DNA from: Fibrobacter sp.
Lineage (GTDB): Bacteria; Fibrobacterota; Fibrobacteria; Fibrobacterales; Fibrobacteraceae
Reading direction: 5' to 3'
NCBI GenBank assembly: GCA_024398815.1
Contig: JAKSIL010000004.1
Coordinates: 1-64,000 of the forward strand
Length of the DNA stretch: 64,000 nt
Of this stretch, positions 59,401-64,000 are shown piece after piece. Both the position numbers and the translations under genes were made by a program. The notes under the pieces were generated by a model that did not search any database, had not been told where the DNA came from, and saw only the letters and a list, made by a program, of their open reading frames with translations. How positions within the stretch are numbered: position 1 is the stretch's first letter; each line of letters opens with the position of its first letter.

Positions 59401-59402
59401 AT
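50406..59402 (-). CDS. Giant secreted cadherin-repeat surface protein (2998 residues)
   Basis: I chose the ATG at 59402 (MKLKAIILVLLGMVPVLA signal peptide). Residues about 20-390 form an N-terminal beta region rich in Gly/Asn, possibly a solenoid. About 14 cadherin-like repeats follow (about 600-2230), each with an opening (V/A)EN or DEN, a DxD pair, LDYE or LNYE, and a linker DVNE-P. Two linkers carry acidic loops of the form PDSDEDGDDDEEDKC like thrombospondin type 3 calcium sites, and two carry DC-EGDIDCNGPY. A shared C-terminal module (about 2240-2998) includes a Ser/Lys linker (SSSSKSGSKSDKGKS) and ends SFGYRRPEKR. No sorting-like tail or membrane anchor is present. Calcium-stiffened rods of this kind act in adhesion; that role is inferred. 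Confidence 0.82.
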   Translation of the reverse strand: MKLKAIILVLLGMVPVLAVDVAPFVFSGASGDAQQEQYWKDLMQFKFWGTQEISIGRCVMLDSVGAVGTAGNFIFTFEQHAIGGPIYAGGNISGGMGGDIFTTGPARVNGSLLPGDHGIYVNGAFCGNISNSGLVYTSGTPNDAKGNPHPVTGSKNDATACASVPAVPTHVTIPTYTSLPSDIINMGNYNSNGASTVYIDIPPKDEETGKKRWDFLYSGMTFSNTVDVIVRMENANSYARFFIEGNLSISSGTSIRVAYVPEGATYDFSNHRWNNATNSKIVNNKDYVGNMIFYTTRDLNLGSRNGGRYLQGTYMTSGTMTLGSNTELAGQLLATKINVGAEFSGDFVYMPFEAPLLKVNPNAFADGAYIENDEWVAINMSLDAESVSPVYFDYCFATNSYNSKFTASNADFNLSGSDENGYHEMPICGVSTGKATISAKSIYLDKPIYLNVKLDTETEVPEIVGLRVYNMVGAMMEECDDNGKNCEQAPEGIFPLTIVDANREPVSEDNAVSLKEDESFIFTDEYFAFSSQYPDVSLAGVNIVSLPENGVLLVGEEPVVAGANVALADLQANLLTFKGDENWYGTTAFSFKIYDTKEAVSKEAYAMTITVTPVNDAPVTNNATVTFGELSHDVTGAVVASDVDVGDKLTYTFDDKFSDEYTEENYNKVTSLYEINPTTGEFSVKSGAVLNYESEDKSLTIRVKVKDDASTTGGAGVDSVYSVVTLEIDDENEMFSYSTSGAFSVPENTVPVDPVGSILLNDPDTENDDFRKDAFVIVSVTDSLGRDVSGQGLFSIKETIPYSQIGNLYVEKELDYESSKSYTVVVRAYDETLKEYSEEISITVHVTDMNEPPQIVDIQDSYNEFEHVAVDHVFGTIQIIDQDADDVQGQFVVTLEELNREPESTIADAAEIFDVTVAENAENSKLYIVLSVKDSVKLNYETLFNAANDTASFEVRIHLTDRSGTSGSNSVYADTKIFVTDVNEAPTIDDATFTPDENVPNGTVIGTVVARDPDTKNVSYSTLTYNVVEGDSVFKMDGANVKVVDNSVLNYEVNPTITIHVRVTDGTFADTATVTINLQNVNEKPELDCIEGDIDCNGPYTIAENSATGTKIQKFSVSDVDAADAGKLVPSIVDKNGSGAEDLFKVEISNDTFYVKVKDEALLDYENVNASYDVILTVTDVQGETSSLERTIKVDDVNEPFELAKVGDFEVAENAVPTAPIGKVVVTDEDTKNETFRNNKSKITSVKDASGNEVENQNFFRLEEIAKSETGSEIGLMVKNALNFENSKTYTVTVRVFDDSVEPEYSKTVEIEVGVDDQNEKPELNCFEGDIDCNGPYIIAENSATGTKIQKFSVSDVDAADAGKLVPSIVDKNGSGAEDLFKVEISNDTFYVKVKDEALLDYENVNASYDVILTVTDVQGETSSLERTIKVKDVNEPFTLDREGSFVVAENVAPDTAIGTVIVHDEDSKNPDFRHNKFEIVSVKDSTGTSIANQNFFDIKEIGGEYSGKGGIYVVNPLDYEQSTKYSITVRVYDADSAAYTKTISFDITLNDVNENPEIIPDSDEDGDDDEEDKCKEKGNCIKDPDDPKKIIVGIEENSATNTEVLSYKVVDQDDGDVDSLTATLTDVNKTGAESLFVASVEPFGDDYKLVVRVKDEKKLDFEMIEESYDVTLTVADEDGLTDTIVRTINVIDINEPFTLDKKGSFVVAENVAPDTAIGTVIVLDEDSKNPDFRHNDYNIVSVVDSAGHSIDNEYFKLDEIGGKYSGTIGFYVIKPLDYEKSSEYTVKVAVFDMSAKDFKDTITITISLQDVNENPEIIPDSDDNGEDDEIDKCKRNDNCVDDSDDPENPGDKNKIVVGIEENSATGTEILSYKVVDQDDGDVDSLTATIEETNGSKVDSLFKVDVEKVGEDNYRVVVTVADSSKLDYENIKHEYDVVITVADEDGLTDTIVRTIKIIDVNENPIIAKQEFDFNENEPAGTEVGKIKSDDLDTAKVFKQNVYTAVAGDTALFNVSKDGVITTTKEFNYEAEPHSYVVVVKVSDKKDPKLFDLDTMVIALNNVPETPEFKNTEFDIDENVPDSTKIGTVVARDPDGRQELTYSLVEKSDYVIVTKSGDILVKDGSLFDYETIHEIKVKVRVTDPDKLHSDTTITIRVNDVNETPVVKDQEFFVDENSKKNTVVGQVEASDLDTAKIFSTLTFELVGESKEFQVTKNGTIKTTKVFDYEADSLYTIKVLVTDGEFTDTAVVKIHVNDLYEKTQVEIIEADNRDSCWSKNGVNKCSVLRDTVYTNLPDMNITWTVNGEPQTPDAEKLHEGVNIIIKTYDDPTMNEPGADTLVVIYSTAAPIVTVSTKVDTVEAENIFTVVEQVDARDTNVYVNDPKKDIRVTVKDTVLGTTESFVVKLNLDTVNVSKKDFTKANDIVESGIALNIKPASEMTYTPVNGTEVKVSYTEKVNGETVTVSYLTDNDGEIKKTAVLTDEGTIDSIEVITVTYVTKVDGKDVSLSYKADAVTGEALLMSTDGGLMTASAAETFTGEGRWDDVGEDSPGSSSSKSGSKSDKGKSDKGKSSSSSKSDKGGSSSGSNSGKSKYTVAGLFSVTYDYEDESGNTVTIAYTADSKGSMVKNAEGNVGYNVSYSYTNPFGNTASQAVFIVIDQVGPVVEILSPVDEEVVYTNSVEVTWTVNGIVQDTLALQGLDKGANGIVRFYCDKAGNCDSSIVYVIMKNAKDVDISVEKPVTKITQDLVDEYYEANPPKKGETFAVSIKNAQTGDEVETLIGGDFGSKVGSEDTPYPGLKGHLGPTLGIDIKVPTYGGSGSGKAILSGLATFDELVGKDGMVNIDGVDAAKARKVTVEEFVKDYCSEEFADSLGTDYSRASLYKTTMYVNVWVYTSLGSFVDYFSFNQDLNDPDYADDAGLLKLYFEMKPDKQGYIHTESGKRFGTGSYVYKTEVEMRSTLQCTLPPVDKQGKDANKVGAKRKVTDNLLKSFGYRRPEKR
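55110..55389. repeat. 280-bp direct repeat, copy 1
   Basis: This stretch is identical by eye to 55821-56100, 711 bp away, inside the cadherin-repeat gene. Sequence diverges outside these limits. The 711-bp shift equals 237 codons, about two cadherin modules. Confidence 0.8.
55821..56100. repeat. 280-bp direct repeat, copy 2
   Basis: Second copy of the 280-bp word at 55110-55389. A single A/G difference at the next base (55390 against 56101) is followed by about 27 more matching bases. Confidence 0.8.
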
Positions 59403-59499
59403 AATATTTACCACAACTTTGTCAGGAATAACACAAGCCGACCAGATATCCTAACCGCGGATATCGGTCTGACCCATTTCTTCCATCACCTAATCAAGA

Positions 59500-59507
59500 T
59501 AAATATA
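59500..59507 (-). promoter_or_regulatory. Possible -10 element TATATTTA of the cadherin-type gene
   Basis: On the minus strand TATATTTA lies about 98 nt before the ATG at 59402, giving a leader of about 90 nt. Confidence 0.35.
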
Positions 59508-59580
59508 CAAATAAAAAGTTACATTCGCAAATTCTTATCCACAAGAAATCAACAAAAAGGCGTGCATTTAAGCACACTTA

Positions 59581-59616
59581 ACCCGCTTTGCTGGCAGCCA
59601 GGAGCCGCCAGCGGGT
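59581..59616 (-). terminator. Terminator of the second cadherin-type gene
   Basis: ACCCGCT (59581-59587) pairs with AGCGGGT (59610-59616), with GGCAGCC/AGCCGCC-type pairing inside. On the minus strand a second small stem, GTGC-TTAAAT-GCAC, and CCTTTTTG follow at 59558-59575. Confidence 0.7.
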
Positions 59617-59622
59617 CATTCG

Positions 59623-62600
59623 TTATTTCTTTTTCTTGGTTTTTGTGGTCTTCGTGGACTTCGAGCCAGAGCTGCTCTTTTTGGCATTGGAGCTCTTGAC
59701 AGTGGGGTTCGAAACCGGTCTCTTGTAGCCGAAGGGCTTGAGCATGTCTTCGGTAATCTTTCTCTTGAAGCCGACCTTGTTCGAAGCCTTCGTGTTGTCG
59801 TGTACCGGCGGCAGCGTGCAGCGCAGCGTAGTACGCATTTCGACTTCGGTCTTGTACAGGTAGGCGCCGGTTGCATACAAATGACCGTTCTCGGCACGTA
59901 CGAAGCCATCCGTAGTGGGCTTCATTTCAAAGAACATGTCAAGCTTGCCGCCTTCGTTCACGTAGTCGGGGTCGTTCACTTCCTGTGCGAAGCTGAAGTA
60001 GTCGACAAACGAGCCGAGGGTCGTGTACACCCACACCTTCACGTACATGGTCGTGTTGTAGAGGTTTGCACGGCTGATGTCCGAGCCGAGGCTGTCGCGG
60101 AAGTCTTCGTCGCAGTATTCCTGCACGTAGTCTTCGACGGAGAGCTTTTCGCTCTTGGCGGCGTCCACACCGTCAACAGACACAAGGCCATCCTTGCCGA
60201 CAAGGTCGTCGAGGGTCGCAAGGCCGCTTATGTTGTCAACAACCGGAACTCTCGTCAAGATTTCAAGTGTCGGTCCAAGATGTCCTTCGAGTCCCGGATA
60301 CGGGGTATCGAGAGTGCCGTCCTTCGTCTTGAAATCGCCGCCGACGAGGGTTTCGTATTCCTTGCCGGTCTTGCTGTTCTTGATGGACACGGCAAAGGTT
60401 TCGCCCTTCTCGGGCGGATTAGCCGCGTAATACTCTTCCGTCTTGGCCAAGGACATTTCGGTCACGGGGTTCTCGATATAGATGTCGACATCCTTCGCGT
60501 TCTTCATGATGACATAGACGGTGGCGCTATCGCAGTTGCCGGCCTTGTCGCAGTAGAAGCGCGGAATGCCGTTGGTGCCCTTTTCGAGGCCCTGAGTCAC
60601 GAGGGTATCCTGCAGCACGAAGTCGGCGCTGTCGCCAGTGACGCTAACATACCATTCGACATCGACCGTGTTGGAGTAAAGGATTTCGTCTTCGATGGGA
60701 GACTTGATCCACACCAGAGGCGGTTTCTTGTCGAGCACCACGGAGATGGACTTGGTGGCGGAATTGCCGAACTTGTTCACGTAGGTGTAGCTCACCATGA
60801 AGCCGACTTCCTCGGCATCGCTCCTGACAATCTTGCCCTTTTCGCTTACGTTGTACGAAACGTCGACGGCATTGCCCTTGGAATCCTTGTACGCATACTG
60901 GATGTTGTAAGCAGCACCCGTCTCCTTGTTCACCTGGGCGTAGCCGGTTTCGGCATCGGCCTGGAACGAGACGGTCACGGTGTCCTTCCCCACGACGGTC
61001 TGGTAAGAGACGGTCATTTCGTTAAGGCCGCTTGCGCTAGGAATAATGTTGCCATCCCTGTCGGTATAGTATGTGACAGTCACGTCGTGTCCGTCAATAT
61101 TCTCGACATACGAAACGGCGATGCGGTCGTCGTTCACCGGAGTATAGACGGCGTTCTTCGCCTTTTCGTGCAGAGGCTGCACGGCGTCGGCAATGTCGGC
61201 CATGGTGCCGTACACCTTCGAAGGAATGCTCAAGGTGTCAAGGTTGAGTTCGATGGTGAAGCTTTCCTTGCTGCCCGACACGGGGTCAGTAACGGTCACG
61301 ACGATATCGTTCTCTTCCTTGTTCACGTAGAAGCTGGTGTCGCCCTCGGCCACTTCCTCGACCACGGTGAAGATATTCGGATCAAGGCTGTCCTCGACAG
61401 TCTTCGTGACGGTCACAATCGGCGGAACCGTGCTCACCACGACAATCAAGGTGTCGCAGCCTTCGGTATCCTTGCCAGGCGCCAGGTAGCACTTGATGAT
61501 TTCATTCGTTCCTTCGACAAGGGTGGTGTCGCCAGACCTGAGCGTTCCATCTTCGGTCCATTCCACGTTGAGGTCGTAGTTGTTCACATAGATGGAATCA
61601 GGCATGAGCCACACGGAGTCGCGGTTCTCGGCACGCGTAATCTCGACCTCGGACTTCTCAGGCACATCGATGACCCTGACGGTCACGGTCGCCGTGTCGC
61701 AGAATTCACCGTCGCAGACCTCGGCCAAGATGGTATAGAGCGAATCCGACTCGTAGTCCAACTTCTTGATGACCTCTACGGTGCCATCCTTCTTGATCTT
61801 GATTTCATTCGACGGGGTAATCTGCGTAAAGACGAGTGTATTGTACTTCTTGGAAATGTCCGGATCCTCGGCGACGAGCGTACCCACGGTGGCTGTCTTG
61901 TTTTCCTTGATTTCAAAACCCTGGTCGTCCATGGAAGGCGGTTCGTTCACATCGATGATGTTCACCTTGATGGTCTTCGTATCCGTGAGACCGCCACCGT
62001 CCGTCACCATGACGGTGATGAGTTCGGACTGCACCTTTTCGTAGTCAATTTCGGCGCCATCCTTGACAGAAATCAGGCCGTCGTCGGAAACAGTCACAAT
62101 GTCGGAAGTTCCAATCATGGTGTAAACCAGTGTTTCCTTTTCTCCATCAGGATCGACAGTCTCTATTTCCGCAATCGGAGTTCCGCCAGCGGTATTTTCG
62201 GCGACGGAGACTTCGTCGGTCTGAATCTTCGGGGTCTCGTTGACATCCTTAAGCACGATGGTCATGGTCTCCACGACAAAGAGCTCCTCGCCCTTCGGAC
62301 CAGGCTGGTTGTCCTTGACCTTGACCTGCACGGTAAACACGGTATCGCCCGTCGCCGCGTACTTTTCAAAGTCCAAATCGGTCTTGGCCGTGATGTTACC
62401 GCGAGTATCGACGTCGAAGATTGCCGTATCGCCACCCACGGCTTCGTAGCTATGCCTGGTGAACTTGCTTACGTTGTCGTAATCATCATCAACGACCTTT
62501 CCGACTTTAGCGCCACTGCCGGAATTTTCGGCAATGCTGAAGCTCTGCGGTTCCACGATAGGCAGTTCGTTCACGTCGTTCACGACAATGGTGACCGCCC

Positions 62601-64000
62601 TGGAATCCGACTGCACGACAACGCCGTTCGCATCCTTTCCGTTGCCCGCATCGAGGCCATCGGAGACCTTCACGGTAATCTCGTACTTGTTCACCGTTTC
62701 GTAGTCGAGCACCATGGAATCCTTCACCGTCACGACACCCGTGAGCTGGTCAATCGCAAAGAGCCCGCTCGTGTCCTTCACAATCGAGTAGTAGAGCGTC
62801 TTCGTAGTATCGCTACAGGTTGCCACAACGACACCCGCCGGTGCATTCTCCGGATTGTTTTCGTCGACGTTGCCCTTGTTCACGATGTTTCCTACAGTAT
62901 CGGGAACGCCACCACCAGGAGGAGGCGGAATGATGACAGTCGTATCGGTGTCCACAATTTCCGGGATGTCGTTTACATCTTTCACGCGAATGGTAACTGT
63001 AGTGGTATCCCAAAGGGACGTGTCCTTACTAATATTTTCCTCATCAAAAACGCGCACTAACACGGAATAGAGAGAATCCTTTTCATAGTCCAAGGAATCA
63101 CCGTACTTCACAGAAAGGTAACAAGTGGGAGTTATGGCGAAAATGGCCGTATCCCCGCCAACAAGTTCGCATACATTGAACTTTGAATGATCACCAAACT
63201 TAACAGCTCCTGTAGTATCGTAGATATCCGTATCACTCCACTGGACCTGTTGTTTTATCGGCTTGCCGTCCGTAACATTTTCATCCACCTCGCAAGTCTG
63301 CGGGACTACAATCGGCTTTTCGTTAACATCGTAAACAGGAATACGATATTCTTGAATATCGCTCAAACCCTGCGGATCATACACATTCACATTTAACGTA
63401 AGTATAGCACCCTTACCACCCACTTTTGTATTTTGCAAGTTTTCATCTTCGAAGTCAAATACAACATCTTCCTTTAGAACGACCTTAACAGAATTCTTAG
63501 AATCCGACTGAAGCTCAAAGTAATCCATTCCGGTGCCACCAAGAATTTCAAACTTCAGCGTTCCTTCTTCCGGGTCATCCGCCATGATAATCCCAGCAAT
63601 TTGACCAGCAATAGCCTTGGTGTCGTTCTCCTTCACAGACATGTTGTTGTTGCTCAAAAGCGTTGGAGGCTCGTTGTTTTTATCGACGATGGGCAAGCCC
63701 ACACCGCCACTGCGATTTTCATCTTTAAGAACAGCACCAGCTATCTTTATAACATAAAGAATAAGAGTTTCATTTCCTTCCTTTAAAGCATCAGTTTTCA
63801 CATTAATCCAAGCCATCTTGGAACTGTCCGTCGGAACCAAGGAATGCATCGGAATGACAATTTGCTTTTTCGGGCCCGTTGCAGGGTCTGCTCCGCAAAT
63901 CGGGAAATAATATTGGCTTGTCGGATCGTCCCGACCTTCAAGATTGAAGTCATCCCCAGAAGCAAAACCCGTAATAGAATTCAACTGAAAACAGTAATCA
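59623..64000 (-). CDS. Second giant cadherin-repeat surface protein, N-terminus outside window
   Basis: The frame stays open to the window edge; the first residues seen, DYCFQLNSITGFASGDDFNLEG, align with DYCFATNSYNSKFTASNADFNLSG of the neighbour, so the true start lies beyond base 64000. About six cadherin-like repeats (DVNEKP, DVNDIP, DVNELP, DVNETP, DVNEPP linkers) are followed by the same roughly 560-residue C-terminal module: ENRDSVW, APIVTV-like PPIVTVTKTVEDS, GNAVDVSYN, RFYCDKAGNCDSATVYVIMKNAKDVD, then KGETFAVSIKNSKTGKEYETLVGGDF and MYVKVWVYTTLGSFVDYFSF, ending KPFGYKRP. A Lys/Ser/Thr-rich basic tail (KSTKTTKTKKKK) is added. It is a paralogue lying directly upstream of the first giant gene, 220 bp away. 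Confidence 0.82.
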   Translation of the reverse strand, partial: DYCFQLNSITGFASGDDFNLEGRDDPTSQYYFPICGADPATGPKKQIVIPMHSLVPTDSSKMAWINVKTDALKEGNETLILYVIKIAGAVLKDENRSGGVGLPIVDKNNEPPTLLSNNNMSVKENDTKAIAGQIAGIIMADDPEEGTLKFEILGGTGMDYFELQSDSKNSVKVVLKEDVVFDFEDENLQNTKVGGKGAILTLNVNVYDPQGLSDIQEYRIPVYDVNEKPIVVPQTCEVDENVTDGKPIKQQVQWSDTDIYDTTGAVKFGDHSKFNVCELVGGDTAIFAITPTCYLSVKYGDSLDYEKDSLYSVLVRVFDEENISKDTSLWDTTTVTIRVKDVNDIPEIVDTDTTVIIPPPPGGGVPDTVGNIVNKGNVDENNPENAPAGVVVATCSDTTKTLYYSIVKDTSGLFAIDQLTGVVTVKDSMVLDYETVNKYEITVKVSDGLDAGNGKDANGVVVQSDSRAVTIVVNDVNELPIVEPQSFSIAENSGSGAKVGKVVDDDYDNVSKFTRHSYEAVGGDTAIFDVDTRGNITAKTDLDFEKYAATGDTVFTVQVKVKDNQPGPKGEELFVVETMTIVLKDVNETPKIQTDEVSVAENTAGGTPIAEIETVDPDGEKETLVYTMIGTSDIVTVSDDGLISVKDGAEIDYEKVQSELITVMVTDGGGLTDTKTIKVNIIDVNEPPSMDDQGFEIKENKTATVGTLVAEDPDISKKYNTLVFTQITPSNEIKIKKDGTVEVIKKLDYESDSLYTILAEVCDGEFCDTATVTVRVIDVPEKSEVEITRAENRDSVWLMPDSIYVNNYDLNVEWTEDGTLRSGDTTLVEGTNEIIKCYLAPGKDTEGCDTLIVVVSTVPPIVTVTKTVEDSLDPNIFTVVEEVAEGDTSFYVNKEENDIVVTVTDPVSGSKESFTIELNLDTLSIPSKVYGTMADIADAVQPLHEKAKNAVYTPVNDDRIAVSYVENIDGHDVTVTYYTDRDGNIIPSASGLNEMTVSYQTVVGKDTVTVSFQADAETGYAQVNKETGAAYNIQYAYKDSKGNAVDVSYNVSEKGKIVRSDAEEVGFMVSYTYVNKFGNSATKSISVVLDKKPPLVWIKSPIEDEILYSNTVDVEWYVSVTGDSADFVLQDTLVTQGLEKGTNGIPRFYCDKAGNCDSATVYVIMKNAKDVDIYIENPVTEMSLAKTEEYYAANPPEKGETFAVSIKNSKTGKEYETLVGGDFKTKDGTLDTPYPGLEGHLGPTLEILTRVPVVDNISGLATLDDLVGKDGLVSVDGVDAAKSEKLSVEDYVQEYCDEDFRDSLGSDISRANLYNTTMYVKVWVYTTLGSFVDYFSFAQEVNDPDYVNEGGKLDMFFEMKPTTDGFVRAENGHLYATGAYLYKTEVEMRTTLRCTLPPVHDNTKASNKVGFKRKITEDMLKPFGYKRPVSNPTVKSSNAKKSSSGSKSTKTTKTKKKK

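Noticed and set aside
59535..59543. TTATCCACA, a DnaA-box match
   Set aside because: A single copy with no cluster, no AT-rich unwinding region and no replication genes nearby.
63982..63984. TTG at 63984 as the start of the second giant protein
   Set aside because: The frame continues upstream to the window edge and the residues there align with the paralogue, so the true start is outside.

Overview
The window looks like a chromosomal segment from Fibrobacter or a close relative (phylum Fibrobacterota). The evidence is a Fibrobacter paralogous-domain (FISUMP) lipoprotein, a TIGR02147-type regulator, Ser-rich linkers between enzyme domains, secreted plant-polysaccharide enzymes ending in a sorting-like tail, giant cadherin-type surface proteins, and TAnnTTTG-like -10 elements as used in the Fibrobacteres-Chlorobi-Bacteroidetes group. 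No species is assigned. No phage, CRISPR array, full IS element or rRNA operon is present.

Layout. 1-9.7 kb is a polysaccharide-degradation region: the FISUMP lipoprotein (cut by the window edge), a GH44-type endoglucanase followed by an SGNH esterase, a lipoprotein translationally coupled to a TIGR02147 regulator, a CBM/GH26 mannanase, and a three-repeat Cys-rich secreted protein. The same 20-bp palindrome (TGTGGAC-N6-GTCCACA) lies upstream of both glycosidase genes; the second copy lies between the regulator and the mannanase. A 161-bp MITE-like element with a 4-bp target duplication lies at 1.0-1.2 kb. 9.7-15.4 kb holds purC with a duplicated, synonymously recoded 3' end, a DUF4421 barrel, a His/Asp-rich CobW-type GTPase, and a STAS/SpoIIE-HATPase partner-switching pair. 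15.4-24.5 kb is one 9-kb gene for a three-module nonribosomal peptide synthetase ending in a reductase domain. 24.6-38.1 kb is mainly housekeeping: TSUP permease, aconitase, NSS symporter with a 34-residue small subunit, RidA, a 3 x 215-bp tandem repeat, an HD protein, MutS, ScpB, an MBOAT acyltransferase, a small secreted protein, tRNA-Asn and endonuclease IV. 38.1-46.6 kb is a tightly overlapping three-gene surface operon (FecR protein, beta-helix plus barrel protein, GLUG-repeat adhesin). 46.9-50.3 kb is a fused LplT-PlsC-acyl-ligase. 50.4-64 kb holds two neighbouring giant cadherin-repeat proteins sharing an unfamiliar C-terminal module of about 560 residues; the second runs off the window.

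How the parts may work together. The first region secretes enzymes against beta-glucan and mannan, probably under a shared operator. The 38-64 kb genes look built for surface attachment. Many monocistronic genes have a -10 element only 4-8 nt before the start codon and no Shine-Dalgarno sequence, which suggests leaderless mRNAs. The least explained items are the NRPS, the FecR/beta-helix-barrel/GLUG operon, the shared C-terminal module of the giant proteins, the shared operator, the purC 3' element and the 215-bp repeats.
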